Shown here: piece after piece, positions 1 to 12,725 of the stretch
How the letters are laid out: every line of letters starts with the position of its first letter
Position numbering within the stretch: the first letter of the stretch is position 1
Origin: Zea mays
Lineage: Eukaryota; Streptophyta; Magnoliopsida; Poales; Poaceae
Reading direction: 5' to 3'
Length of the DNA stretch: 64,000 nt
NCBI RefSeq assembly: GCF_902167145.1
Contig: NC_050096.1
Span: 184,299,825-184,363,824, forward strand
Program-made: the position numbers and the translations under genes
The notes under the pieces: model-generated
Databases searched by the model: none
The model's input: the letters and a program-made list of their open reading frames with translations, nothing else
What the model was told of the DNA's origin: nothing

Positions 1-2
1 AA

Positions 3-400
3 GGAATAGATGTCATCCTAGGGATGAATTGGCTAGATAAGTATCAGGCAGTTATCAGTTGTGATAAGAGGACAATCAAGTTGATGTCCCCACTTGGAGA
101 GGAAGTGGTGACGGAGTTAGTCTCGCCTGAGCCAAAGAAAGGAAGTTGTTATCAGATGGCTGTTGATAGCAGTGAAGCAGACCCACTTGAGATTATCAAG
201 GTTGTGTCCGAGTTCCCATATGTGTTCCCAAAGGACCTACCAGGTATGCCACCAGAGCGAAAAGTTGAGTTTGCCATAGAGCTTCTTCCTGGAACCGCCC
301 CATCTTTAAGAGAGCTTACAGAGTATCTGGACCAGAGTTGGTTGAGCTTAAGAAGCAGATTGATGAGCTGTTAGAGAAAGGATACATCCGGCTAAGCACC
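3..400 (+). pseudogene. pol: Element A pol, first part: protease end and RT start
   Basis: The first codons read through the conserved ILGMNWL stretch at the C-terminal end of Ty3 retropepsins. A linker follows, then the start of RT with the family motif FPKDLPGMPP (near 220-250). At about 296-300 one base appears to be missing: the frame goes into a short nonsense tail, while the neighbouring frame continues with conserved RT residues up to position 400. There element B interrupts it. The second part resumes at 11126 in the same corrected frame. It is a decayed polyprotein fragment. Confidence 0.85.
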
Positions 401-3400
401 TGTCACACCCGGCTTTAAGGAACAAAGCCAGGTGCATCTCATACATGCGCCAAGAAGACAACATATATAATAACAGAGTGTATAGAGATAAATGTCACAA
501 TAATCAGAGTACTTATTACATAGCGGAAGACTTATTACAAAATAAAATAATAAAGATAAAACGAACTAAGGATCATCGGCGCCAATGTCAACTGAGAAAC
601 GCCACCTAGATCAGATCATACTCCTCGCCTTGTGGCTCCTCCTGAACCACCTGCTCTTCTCCTGTGGGGGGGTGTGAGACAGCAAGGGTGAGCTCACACA
701 TGATCATAGCTCAACAAGTTGTGGGGAACCAGTGGACATAAACTCACAAAGGTGTGAGTTCATGTGGTGTGTAAGGCTAATCAATGATAGGGGTTAAAGC
801 TGAGCATTGCTTTTAAGTAGTTGACCAAAATTTTATTAGCAGTTACTAAGTGTAAGTAAATACCAAACCATAAGTAAAGTAGTAGAACAAAATTAATAAC
901 AACCCATGCAATGCAAATGACAAAATTGAATTTAAGTTCCATAATTTAAACATCAGAGAGTCCTGAGCTGCTCATGACCGTGAGCTCGGCTAGTATACCA
1001 GTTTTACACTCTGCAGAGGTTGTACCCTTTACCCACAAGTCATGTTACCCATCTGCCAAGGGGTCGCGAATCCCATACACCTCTACCTAGGAAGCGCGGC
1101 AGGGCAACACTACGAGGCCTTTACAAAGTTCCACTAGCTTCCGAAAACCCGCTACAGTTTATAGGAAGTTCCAATGCAGGGTTCTTGGCTGACTGCCATC
1201 GCAGCAAAATCAACCAAGGACCTCCCTACACTGACCACTCCCCTACTGCCCTTGCCCCTTTCGGGTAAGGTAGTCTTCCACTAGCTTTCCTAATTAGTCA
1301 GCCAAGGGCGTCCCATTAAACCCTTGTGGTGGCACGTGGTTCTCAAGTTAAGCTCTATGTTCCAATTAACATTAATGATCTCAACATGAACATAAATAGG
1401 ATAACAAAAAGAATTGGAACATAGAGGTAATAAATGATTATCCCAAAACCATGTAAAGCAATAGCAAACTACCCAAGTGATTCAGGGGTAAACAAGGTAA
1501 TGAGATAAACAATCTAGGGTAACCTATTGGGTCCCATCAAAATTAACCTATGCATGGATAAGTGATATTAAAGAACATTATTGGATAAAAAGTGGTCAAG
1601 GGCACAACTTGCCTTCAATGAGCTCCTGCTCAGCTACTTCAACCTGCTGCTCACCAGGATCCTCAGCAACGGGCTCTTCTACTCGCCACAATACAAACAA
1701 GCACAGTGCATATAGAGAAATTAACATTACACCAAACATATAAATAAAATACACAGTTATAATCTACACATTAAAATAAAATCCTAGGAACAGGAATCAT
1801 AATTTCTGGAGTTATAGATTTTAAGTTATGAATTTTCAAAGATTTTATATATTTAAAATAGGATTAAGTGTGAAATAAATTTTCTTACTGTTTTCATGGC
1901 ATAACAGAGGCTCTAGATGATAAAGAATAAAATTACAAAATTTTAGGAAGTTGAATGGCTCAATTTGGACTAAAAATGGATTTTCTATGAATTTTATAAG
2001 TTTTAACAATTCTTTTTCTCATTAAAATCATTTTTAGATTTTGTTTATCCATTTATTATGAATTCTGGAGTGGGCACACTATTACAGAGGAAGACAGGGG
2101 CCTCGGCATAATTCTTCCTAAGACACAGAAGGCTACGGCGCGGACTGCGGGTTTATTATGTAATTCATTAGGGGTTCTTATGTAAAACTACGTAGCCGAA
2201 GGGGTACGCAGAGATCCAGGCCGCATGATCAGATATTAAGGGTCGGGATTAGATCCAAACCCACAACCCACCTGAGCCATGGATCTCGAGATCGACGCCC
2301 AATCCGTCCACACCCGAGCTAGGCTACAAAGATCCAGCTATAGCCGTCCATCCGCGAACCTACGGATCAGATACCTCAAGTCCAAACTGGTAAAAGTCAT
2401 GCGATCTGGAACATCCATTCATGATCCGATGGTTTGGGTCGCGCCATGCGAAGAGGTACGATTCTCCTCATCTGGTTCGCCCAAAACAAGATCAACGGTT
2501 GGGGCAACGCTTCCTTATCCAACGGCGGAGCATGGTGGCGCCCAATGCCACCACGGCGGCCCATCGCCGGCGAAGGGCGCGCCAGGCGCAACCGTGGGCT
2601 AGTTTTCAATCGGAGGAGGGCTACACGAGGCAGACACGATGGTGAAGAGCTTGGAGGTGCTATTACCGTGTGGTACGCAGCAGGGTGCCCCGGCCACGCC
2701 ATGGGGTGGATTAGTGGCGGCGCAGAAGTGACGATGAGGCATTAGTGGGGGCGCCGGTGGTTTTCTTCGCCCAAGGAGGCCCCCGCTAGCCTCAGTAGAC
2801 GCCTGAGATCGCCCCAATGCTCCGCGGCGGTCAATTTGTTGATCCGTTGCGCGCCAAGCTGATGGCGGGCTTCTTCCTCCCCCCCGGTGTTCTCTCTCTC
2901 TGATTCCTCCCGGCAATGGCGCACCCCGGACGGATGGACGAAGGAAGGGGAGGATACGGCGCATGGCGAAGGGGGTAGGGAAGTTGAAGTGGCAGTACCG
3001 CGCCGTGCGGAGCACGGGAAGCTTTGCCATTACATGTGAGTTTCTGGAAGCTTTGGGAATGGCGGACGGCTGCAGGGAAGAAAGCGGAGGCGTTCGATTT
3101 TATATGGAGGATACAAGGACGAGATAGGTCGAGAGAATCACGCGGATTTCGGCCGTCGTTGCGCGTGCGACGGAATCGCCTCCCCCGCGCGGAATCTGCG
3201 GCGTCCAGCGCGCGTCAGCCCGCAGACCGGCGAAGAAGACCAACAAGAAACGGGAAGCACTGACCTCGCTGGCCCACGCGCCAGCGCCCAAGCGCAGAAG
3301 CGCAGAGACTGACACAGGTGGCCCACTTGTGCGTGTCACAGCGAGAAGGGGACGAGCGACGCGTGACCCAGTGAGGCTGCAGGTAGGCCCCACACGTAAG

Positions 3401-3949
3401 ACGCGGAGCGTGTGCAGGCGAGGTGGGCCGCGCGGGATCTGAAGGGAGATGGGCCGAAATGAGGTAGTGAGGCCCAGCGCAGCAGCTCTTGTTCTTTTTA
3501 TTTTCTATTTTTATTTTCGTTTTATTTCCCATTCAAATCAGCTCAAAATTCAAATTCAAATGTTTTGTGGCAAACCTTATCCACAGATTATATTATGTCA
3601 TGACAAGTTCTAATTTGGGGATATATTTATATATATTATTTATAGTTATTTTTATTCATATGTAATACTCCCTTCTTGTTTTCTCATTTCTAATTCCAAA
3701 TTCAAATTTAGGTTTAATCCAAATCTTCAACTCTCTATCTTCAACATTATATTTTTATTAATGTTATTGTTTTTTTTGTATTCAATGCACACACAAAGCT
3801 CCAATATGATGCATGGTTTAGTAGCATATCTTTTATTTGTTTTTAAATATGGTGTTACAAGTGATGGCATGTAGATATAACACACACACATAAATAAAAG
3901 AAAATAACTTTTCTCCTCTTATATTATCTTCTACAAATTGGGTATTACA
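401..3949 (-). repeat. 3' LTR of element B
   Basis: This is a direct repeat of 7580-11125, bounded by TGTCAC and TTACA on the plus strand. On the minus strand it is the 3' LTR, because the purine tract abuts its 3949 end. An AT-rich segment (about 401-2230) is followed by a sharply GC-rich block (about 2270-3480), then AT-rich DNA again. The GC block holds several overlapping open frames on both strands. They recur in the other LTR simply because the LTRs are copies, and I do not regard them as genes. Confidence 0.92.
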
Positions 3950-3968
3950 AATCCTACCCCCTTAAAAA
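3950..3968 (-). promoter_or_regulatory. Polypurine tract of element B
   Basis: On the minus strand this reads as a run ending AAGGGGGTAGGATT directly before the TGTAATACC start of the 3' LTR. It is the expected primer site for plus-strand DNA synthesis. Element A has an almost identical tract before its own 3' LTR, which supports a close relationship. Confidence 0.8.
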
Positions 3969-3986
3969 TAATCTCGTCCTCGAGAT

Positions 3987-6900
3987 TTAAGAAGTTCTAG
4001 GGAAAAGGCGGGGAAAATCTATACGAAGCTCTTCTTCTCTTTCCCAAGTTGCTTCATCTTCACCGTGGTGACTCCATTGCACTTTGCACATATTTATCAC
4101 CTTACTTCTTGTAACTCGAGTCAAAGTATCCGAAATCTTAATCGAGTATTCCGTGTAAGTCAAATCACCCTGAACACTGAGCTCTTCCATCGGTAACTGT
4201 TCCTCAGGGACACGGAGACACTTCTTTAGTTGAGATACGTGGAACACGTTATGCACATCCGATAAACTATCCGGTAACTCGAGTTGGTATGCCATCTCCC
4301 CAACTCTCCTAATGATCAAGAATGGTCCAATATAGCGAGGGGACAATTTGCCCTTAACTTTGAATCTCCTCATTCCACGAAGTGGTGAAACCTTGAGGTA
4401 CACATAATCTCCTTCCTTAAATTCCAGTGGCCTCCTTCTATTATCAGCATAACTCTTTTGCCTGGTTTGAGGTACCCTCAAATTCTCTCGTATTATACGG
4501 ACTTGTTCTTCTGCTTCTTGAATCAGTTCAGGCCCAAAGAACTGTCTCTCTCCAGTCTGATCCCAATACAGAGGAGTCCTGCACTTTCTCCCATACAAAG
4601 CTTCAAAAGGTGACATCTTCAGACTGGCCTGATAACTATTATTATATGAGAACTCAGCATAAGGTAGACTTTTATCCCAACTTCCTCCATGCTGAAGGGC
4701 ACATGCTCTCAACATATCTTCCAATACTTGATTAGTCCTTTCAGTCTGTCCATCAGTCTGAGGGTGATAAGCTGTACTAAAATTCAACTTCGTACTCATA
4801 TTCTCATGAAAGCTTCTCCAAAATCTTGAGGTAAACTGTGAACCTCGATCGGACACGATCTACTTTGGTACTCCATGTAAACACACAATCCGAGCCATAT
4901 ATAACTCTGCTAGCTGAGAACCTTTATAAGTAGTCTTGACAGGAATAAAGTGAGCCACTTTAGTCAATCTATCCACAATCACCCATATAGCATCATATCC
5001 TTTCTGGGTGTGAGGCAATCCAGTGATGAAATCCATACCAATCTCTTCCCACTTCCACTCAGGTATCTTCAGTGGATGCAATAGTCCAGCTGGCCTCTGG
5101 TGTTCAGCCTTGACTCTTTGACATACATCGCACATAGCCACATGTGCAGCTACATCTCTTTTCAATCCATACCACCAATACTTCCGCTTCAAATCCTGAT
5201 ACATCTTAGTACTACCAGGATGAATAGAATAATCCGAATCATGGGCCTCCTTTAAAATAGTCTCTCAAAGGCTTTTAATATCAGGAACATACATCCTGTC
5301 CTTGAACCATACAGTGCCTTGCTCATCTTCCGTGAATTCCGGAACTCGACCTTCAGTAATCAGATCCTTAATCTCTTTTATTTTAGCATCATCAAGTTGA
5401 CCTTTGCGGATTTCTTGATCCAAAGTAGGTTCCACATCAATAGTAACTCCTTCAGTATGAGCAACTATCCCCAGGTTTAGTCTCCTGAAATCCTCAACAA
5501 TCTCATCGGGTAGCTGGGCAACAATAGCTGAATGAACATGCTCCTTGCGACTCAAGGCATCTGCAACCAAATTTGCCTTGCCCGGGTGATAGTGAATCTC
5601 CAAATCATAATCCTTAATAAGCTCCAACCAACAGTGTTGCCTAAGGTTGAGATCCTTCTGAGTGAATATATACTTCAAACTCTTATGATCCGTATATACT
5701 TGGCACTTGGTCCCCATGATATAATGTCTCCAAATCTTAAGCGCATGCACAACGGCTGCCAATTCCAAGTCATGAGTGGGGTAGTTCAATTCATGTCTCC
5801 GTAACTGACGAGACGCATAGGCAATCACATGTCCTTCCTGCATGAGCACACATCCTAAGCCTTGGCCACATGCATCACAATAAATATCAAATCCTTTCTA
5901 TAGGTCAGGCATAACCAATACTGGTGGCGACATCAATCTTTTCTTCAATTGATCAAAGTTGTCTTGGCACTTCTCGTCCCACTTAAATTCTTTTCCTTTC
6001 TCCAAAAGCGAAGTCATAGGTTTGGCAATCTTAGAAAATCCTTCAATAAATCTCTGATAATATCCTGCTAATCCCAAGAAACTCCGAATCTCGGTAACTG
6101 TAGCGGGTACTCTCCACTCCATTATCTCCTTAACCTTAGCAGGATCCACTGATATTCCTCCATTAGAAATAATATGTCCAAGGAATGGTACCTTGTCAAT
6201 CCAAAACTCGCACTTGCTGAACTTGGCATATAGCTGGTTATCTCGTAGCTTCTGTAGCACCAACCTCAGATGTTCCTCATGATCGTTATCACTCTGAGAA
6301 TAAATGAGAATATCGTCGATGAACACCACAACGAATCTATCCAAATACTCCATAAACACCTTGTTCATTAAGTTCATAAAATAAGCTGGTGCATTGGTTA
6401 ATCCAAACGACATAACAGTAAACTCATATAATCCATATCGAGTCGAGAAAGCCGTCTTGGGAATGTTCGATGGTCTAATCCTCATCTGATGGTATCCCAA
6501 TCGGAGATCAATCTTCGAAAATACTCTTGCACCTCTCATCTGATCAAATAAATCCTCTATACGGGGCAACGGATACTTGTTCTTCACTGTAACATCATTA
6601 AGAGATCTATAATCCACACACATCCGCTGCGATCCATCCTTCTTCTGTACAAACAAGACCGGTGCTCCCCAAGGTGAGGAACTCGGACGAATGTACCCAG
6701 CCTCTTGTAACTCAGTTAACTGCTTCTTAAGTTCCTTCAACTCCTCTACGACATCCTATATGACCGTTTAGAAATAGGGGCGGTTCTAGGTAAACGATCA
6801 ATAACAAACTCAACTTCTCTATCTGGTGGCATTCCTGGTAACTCATCTGGAAAGACATCCGGAAAATCCTTAACCACATGGATGTGGTCACCAACAAACT

Positions 6901-7060
6901 TCCCATCTACTAAGAATGTTGCTAGTCTGGTTGCGGTAGTTACTGCAATTCCAGCTTCAAATCTTTCTCCTTTGGAACTGGTGAGTTATATGGTTCCTTT
7001 AGCACGGTGTATAAACTGCCTTTGCCTTTCTTAACCATGACATACCAAGGATCATGTCTA
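3987..7060 (-). pseudogene. pol: Element B pol (protease end, RT, RNase H, integrase, chromodomain)
   Basis: From 6740 down to 3987 a single frame carries RT (active site FIDD near 6311-6322), RNase H, the integrase zinc-binding region, the integrase core and a C-terminal chromodomain-like segment. It is cut by three in-frame stops at 5898-5900, 5265-5267 and 4860-4862. The first two look like C-to-T changes (CAG to TAG, CGA to TGA). Upstream of 6740 the FPDVFPDELPG start of RT and the MILGMSWL end of protease are recognisable (to about 7059), but with a frame shift and further stops. The N-terminal protease and all of gag are missing. The product would be the polyprotein that copies and integrates the element; as it stands it is broken. 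Confidence 0.9.
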
Positions 7061-7563
7061 TAGTGCTCTCTTCTAACACTATAGGGGTACCCATCTGGTT
7101 AGAAACGCAGGGTAAGAAAGGAAGAACTGTAGACAAGGCGAGTAATTACGAGAAATTTTATTGTGGGGGATTTATTAGCTAAGCAGATTTGTGTGTTATC
7201 TACTAAAGCTAATACATTACCTTATGGTGGTACATGCTAAGATGCCCAACTATAATGTTTCAATCAATCAAAGAAGCAAATCAAGCATTTATCATCAGAA
7301 CAATCAACCAACATTTTTTTTAAAATAGAGAAAATAGTTTTAGTTTTGTCTTAGGTCTCCTATCTCTTAAGAAGATCACAAATGTAGGATTCCCAGGTGT
7401 GAAATCCATCTTGTCTCAGGGTAGAAAAGATAAGATTAACCAGAGTAGATTAGCAGAAGGTGAGACAAGATCAAGATGAGATAAGCATAGAATGAGTCAG
7501 ATTAAGGTAAGTAGGAGAGGGTTTGTCCATTTCTATCTAGGTCTCGTCCTACAGTCAACATTT
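7061..7563 (-). other. Non-coding leader remnant of element B
   Basis: This stretch lies between the primer binding site and the first recognisable pol residues, where gag should be. I find no Gag-like frame, zinc knuckle or start-proximal coding signal on either strand. The gag region has evidently been deleted or was never present in this copy. Confidence 0.6.
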
Positions 7564-7575
7564 CCTCTGATACCA
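7564..7575 (-). promoter_or_regulatory. Primer binding site of element B (initiator tRNA-Met)
   Basis: On the minus strand it reads TGGTATCAGAGG, four bases inside the 5' LTR. The first 11 bases match the complement of the 3' end of plant initiator tRNA-Met, the usual primer for this clade. Confidence 0.88.
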
Positions 7576-7579
7576 CTTC

Positions 7580-10500
7580 TGTCACACCCGGCTTTAAGGA
7601 ACAAAGCCAGGTGCATCTCATACATGCGCCAAGAAGACAACATATATAATAACAGAGTGTATAGAGATAAATGTCACAATAATCAGAGTACTTATTACAT
7701 AGTGGAAGACTTATTACAAAATAAAATAATAAAGATAAAACGAACTAAGGATCGTCGGCGCCAATGTCAACTGAGAAACGCCACCTAGATCAGATCATAC
7801 TCCTCGCCTTGTGGCTCCTCCTGAACCACCTGCTCTTCTCCTGTGGGGGGTGTGAGACAGCAAGGGTGAGCTCACACATGATCATAGCTCAACAAGTTGT
7901 GGGGAACCAGTGGACATAAACTCACAAAGGTGTGAGTTCATGTGGTGTGTAAGGCTAATCAATGATAGGGGTTAAAGCTGAGCATTGCTTTTAAGTAGTT
8001 GGTCAAAATTTTATTAGCAGTTACTAAGTGTAAGTAAATACCAAACCATAAGTAAAGTAGTAGAACAAAATTAATAAAAACCCATGCAATGCAAATGACA
8101 AAATTGAATTTAAGTTCCATAATTTAAACATCAGAGAGTCCTGAGCTGCTCATGACCGTGAGCTCGGCTAGTATACCAGTTTTACACTCTGTAGAGGTTG
8201 TACCCTTTACCCACAAGTCATGTTACCCATCTGCCAAGGGGTCGCGAATCCCATACACCTCTACCTAGGAAGCGCAGCAGGGCAACACTACGAGGCCTTT
8301 ACAAAGTTCCACTAGCTTCCGAAAACCCGCTACAGTTTATAGGAAGTTCCAATGCAGGGTTCTTGGCTGACCGCCATCGCAGCAAAATCAACCAAGGACC
8401 TCCCTACACTGACCACTCCCCTACTGCCCTTGCCCCTTTCGGGTAAGGTAGTCTTCCACTAGCTTTCCTAATTAGTCAGCCAAGGGCGTCCCATTAAACC
8501 CTTGTGGTGGCACGTGGTTCTCAAGTTAAGCTCTATGTTCCAATTAACATTAATGATCTCAACATGAACATAAATAGGATAACAAAAAGAATTGGAACAT
8601 AGAGGTAATAAATGATTATCCCAAAACCATGTAAAGCAATAGCAAACTACCCAAGTGATTCAGGGGTAAACAAGGTAATGAGATAAACAATCTAGGGTAA
8701 CCTATTGGGTCCCATCAAAATTAACCTATGCATGGATAAGTGATATTAAAGAACATTATTGGGTAAAAAGTGGTCAAGGGCACAACTTGCCTTCAATGAG
8801 CTCCTGCTCAGCTACTTCAACCTGCTGCTCACCAGGATCCTCAGCAACGGGCTCTTCTACTCGCCACAATACAAGCAAGCACAGTGCATATAGAGAAATT
8901 AACATTACACCAAACATATAAATAAAATACACAGTAATAATCTACACATTAAAATAAAATCCTAGGAACAGGAATCATAATTTCTGGAGTTATAGATTTT
9001 AAGTTATGGATTTTCAAAGATTTTATATATTTAAAATAGGATTAAGTGTGAAATAAATTTTCTTACTGTTTTCATGGCATAACAGAGGCTCTAGATGATA
9101 AAGAATAAAATTACAAAATTTTAGGAAGTTGAATGGCTCAATTTGGACTAAAAATGGATTTTCTATGAATTTTATAAGTTTTAACAATTCTTTTTCTCAT
9201 TAAAATCATTTTCAGATTTTGTTTATCCATTTATTATGAATTTTGGAGTGGGCGCACTATTACAGAGGAAGACAGGGGCCTCGGCATAATTCTTCCTAAG
9301 ACACAGAAGGCTACGGCGCGGACTGCGGGTTTATTATGTAATTCATTAGGGGTTCTTATGTAAAACTACGTAGCCGAAGGGGTACGCAGAGATCCAGGCC
9401 GCACGATCAGATATTAAGGGTCGGGATTAGATCCAAACCCACAACCCACCTGAGCCATGGATCTCGAGATCGACGCCCAATCCGTCCACACCCGAGCTAG
9501 GCTACAAAGATCCAGCTATAGCCGTCCATCCACGAACCTACGGATCAGATACCTCAAGTCCAAACCGGTAAAAGTCATGCGATCTGGAACATCCATTCAT
9601 GATCCGATGGTTTGGGTCGCGCCATGCAAAGAGGTACGATTCTCCTCATCTGGTTCGCCCAAAACAAGATCAACGGTTGGGGCAACGCTTCCTTATCCAA
9701 CAGCGGAGCATGGTGGCGCCCAATGCCACCACGGCGGCCCATCGCCGGCGAAGGGCGCGCCAGGCGCAACCGTGGGCTAGTTTTCGATCGGAGGAGGGCT
9801 ACACGAGGTAGACACGATGGTGAAGAGCTTGGAGGTGCTATTACCGTGTGGTACGCAGCAGGGTGCCCCGGCCACGCCATGGGGTGGATTAGTGGCGGCG
9901 CAGAAGTGACGACGAGGCATTAGTGGGGCGCCGGTGGTTTTCTTCGCCCAAGGAGGCCCTCGCTAGCCTCAGTAGACGCCTGAGATCGCCCCAATGCTCC
10001 GCGGCGGTCAATTTGTTGATCCGTTGCGCGCCTAGCTGGTGGCGGGCTTCTTCCTCCCCCCCGGTGTTCTCTCTCTCTGATTCCTCCCGGCAATGGCGCA
10101 CCCCGGACGGATGGACGAAGGAAGGGGAGGATACGGCGCATGGCGAAGGGGGCAGGGAAGTTGAAGTGGCAGTACCGCGCCGTGCGGAGCATGGGAAGCT
10201 TTGCCATTACAGGTGAGTTTCTGGAAGCTTTGGGAATGGCGGACGGCTGCAGGGAAGAAAGCGGAGGCGTTCGATTTTATATGGAGGATACAAGGACGAG
10301 ATAGGTCGAGAGAATCACGCGGATTTCGGCCGTCGTTGCGCGTGCGACGGAATCGCCTCCCCTGCGCGGAATCTGCGGCGTCCAGCGCGCGTCAGCCCGC
10401 AGACCGGCGAAGAAGACCAACAAGAAACGGGAAGCACTGACCTCGCTGGCCCACGCGCCAGCGCCCAAGCGCAGAAGCACAGAGACTGACACAGGTGGCC

Positions 10501-11125
10501 CACTTGTGTGTGTCACAGCGAGAAGGGGACGAGCGACGCGTGACCCAGTGAGGCTGCAGGTAGGCCCCACACTTAAGACGCGGAGCGTGTGCAGGCGAGG
10601 TGGGCCGCGCGGGATCTGAAGGGAGATGGGCCGAAATGAGGTAGTGAGGCCCAGCGCAGCAGCTCTTGTTCTTTTTATTCTCTATTTTTAATTTCCTTTT
10701 ATTTCCCATTCAAATCAGCTCAAAATTCAAATTCAAATGTTTTGTGACAAACCTTATCCACAGATTATATTATGTCATGACAAGTTCTAATTTGGGGATA
10801 TATTTATATATATTATTTATAGTTATTTTTATTCATATGTAATACTTCCTTCTTGTTTTCTCATTTCTAATTCCAAATTCAAATTTAGGTTTAATCCAAA
10901 TCTTCAACTCTCTATCTTCAACATTATATTTTTATTAATGTTATTGTTTTTTTGTATTCAATGCACACACAAAGCTCCAATATGATGCATGGTTTAGTAG
11001 CATATCTTTTATTTGTTTTCAAATATGGTGTTACAAGTGATGGCATGTAGATATAACACACACACATAAATAAAAGAAAATAACTTTTTTCCTCTTATAT
11101 TATCTTCTACGAATTGGGTATTACC
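7580..11125 (-). repeat. 5' LTR of element B
   Basis: It is a direct repeat of 401-3949 with scattered, mostly transition differences. It is bounded on the left by the primer binding site and on the right by the target duplication GCACC at 11126-11130. The last base has changed (TTACC instead of TTACA), so the canonical CA terminus on the plus strand is lost. It carries the same AT-rich / GC-rich / AT-rich layout as the other copy. Confidence 0.92.
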
Positions 11126-12689
11126 GCACCTCGCCTTGGGCCGCCCCTGTCTTATTCGTGGAGAAGAAAGATGGCACCAGAAGGATGTGTATCGACTATC
11201 GAGCTCTGAATGAGGTCACGATCAAGAACAAGTACCCCTTGCCCAGAATAGAAGATCTGTTTGACCAGTTGAGAGGAGCCAGCGTATTTTCAAAGATAGA
11301 TCTGAGGTCAGGTTATCATCAACTCAGGATTCGACCTTCAAACATTCCGAAGACGACATTCATTACCAAGTATGGGTTGTATGAGTTCACTGTGATGTCT
11401 TTTGGCCTAACAAATGCACCAGCCTTCTTCATGAATCTGATGAACAGTGTATTCATGGATTATCTTGACAAGTTTGTGGTGGTATTCATTGATGATATTC
11501 TGGTATATTCTCAAAGCGAAGTAGAGCATGCAGATCATTTGAGGATGGTTTTGCAGAGATTGCGAGAGCACCAGTTGTATGCAAAGTTAAGAAAGTGCGA
11601 GTTCTGGATTGATGAAGTTCTGTTCTTGGGTCACATAATTAACAAAGAAGGATTGGCTGTGGATCCGAAGAAAGTGGCAGATATTCTGAACTAGAAAGCG
11701 CCAACAGATGCCTGAGGAATCAAGAGCTTCATTGGGATGGCCGGATATTATCGGTGATTCATTGAAGGGTTCTCGAAGATTGCGAAACCAATGATAGCTT
11801 TGCTAGGCAACAAGGTTGAGTTCAAGTGGACCAAGAAATGTCAAGAAGCCTTCGAAGCGCTGAAAGAGAAGTTGACTACAGCGCCTGTCTTTGTCTTGCC
11901 TGATGTGCACAAGCCCTTCTCGATGTATTACGATGCTTGTTACACTGGTTTGGGATGTGTGTTGATGCAGGAGGGAAGAGTTGTGGCTTACTCGTCCCGA
12001 CAGCTGAAGGTTCATGAGTAGAATTCTCCTATAACAACAGCTACCAGGCTAGCTTGAAGATGTCACCATTTCAGGCGCTTTATGGGAGGAGTTGTAGAAC
12101 TCCGTTGCAATGGGATCAGCCTGGAGAAAAGCAAGTGTTCGGGCCAGACATTTTGCTTGAAGCTGAAGAGAACATCAAAATGGTTCGGGAGAGCCTGAGG
12201 ATAGCGCAATCAAGGCAGTGAAGTTATGCAGACGCAAGAAGAAGAGAGTTGAGTTTCAAAGTTGGAGATTTTGTCTATCTGAAAGTGTCACCGATCAGAC
12301 GAGTCAGAAGATTCGGAGTCAAAGGCAAGTTAGCACCCCGCTATGTTGGTCCGTATCAGATTCTCGCAAGGCATGGAGAAGTGGCCTATCAACTCAGTTT
12401 GCCAGAAGGCTTGTCCGTAGTGCATGATGTCTTTCATGTGTCTCAGTTGAAGAAGTGTTTGCGTGTGCCAGAAGAGCAATTGCCAGTGGAAGGTCTGGAG
12501 GTCCAGGAGGACTTGACCTACATAGAGAAGCCAGCACAGATTCTTGAGTCTGCAGACAGAGTCACCCGAAGGAAGACTATCAGAATGTGCAAAGTCAGAT
12601 GGAGTCACCACTCTGAGGAAGAAGCAACCTGGGAGCGTGAAAATGATCTGATGGCTAAATATCCTGAGCTCTTTGTTAGCCAACCCTGA
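11126..12689 (+). pseudogene. pol: Element A pol, second part: RT, RNase H start, deleted integrase, chromodomain
   Basis: RT resumes here in frame with 400 and shows the active site FIDD at 11485-11496. In-frame stops follow at 11693-11695 and at two sites near 11713 and 11756, each explicable by a single C-to-T or G-to-A change. RNase H starts normally but breaks off at about 12021. The next recognisable residues (SYNNSYQASLKMSPF) belong to the C-terminal part of the integrase core. The rest of RNase H, the connection region, the zinc finger and most of the core are therefore missing, probably more than 1 kb. The frame then continues, after another stop near 12219, through the integrase C-terminus and a chromodomain-like end to 12689. 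Confidence 0.88.
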
Positions 12690-12711
12690 ATCTCGAGGGC
12701 GAGATTCTTTT

Positions 12712-12725
12712 AAGGGGGATAGGTT
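12712..12725 (+). promoter_or_regulatory. Polypurine tract of element A
   Basis: The sequence AAGGGGGATAGGTT lies immediately before the TGTAACGCCC start of the 3' LTR. It is the plus-strand primer site and almost matches the tract of element B. Confidence 0.8.

Larger units (their letters stand above)
401..11125 (-). mobile_element. Element B: Tekay/Del-like chromovirus nested in A
   Basis: Two direct copies of about 3.55 kb (401-3949 and 7580-11125) flank 3.63 kb of internal DNA and are bordered by the target duplication GCACC. Read on the minus strand the LTR starts TGTAATACCC and ends GGGTGTGACA. The minus-strand copy at 11125 has lost the canonical first T. A primer binding site for initiator tRNA-Met lies at 7564-7575 and a purine tract at 3950-3968, which fixes the orientation. 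Only pol from the protease end onward remains and gag is absent, so the LTRs are nearly twice the coding part. I count about 45 differences between the two LTRs (about 1.3%), so the insertion is fairly recent. Confidence 0.92.

Noticed and set aside
1020..1268. 82-residue frame repeated almost exactly at 8198-8446
   Set aside because: Both lie at the same place in the two LTRs of element B. Repetition comes from LTR duplication, not from conservation of a protein, and the product has no recognisable domain.
2279..3532. Several 60-143-residue frames on both strands in the GC-rich block of B's LTR (and 9457-10709)
   Set aside because: Long frames are expected in GC-rich DNA. They overlap one another on both strands, and the two LTR copies differ by stop and indel changes (for example near 2751).
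7564..7575. tRNA-like sequence matching initiator tRNA-Met (also 57653-57664)
   Set aside because: Only 11-12 bases match and they sit at LTR edges, so they are primer binding sites, not tRNA genes.
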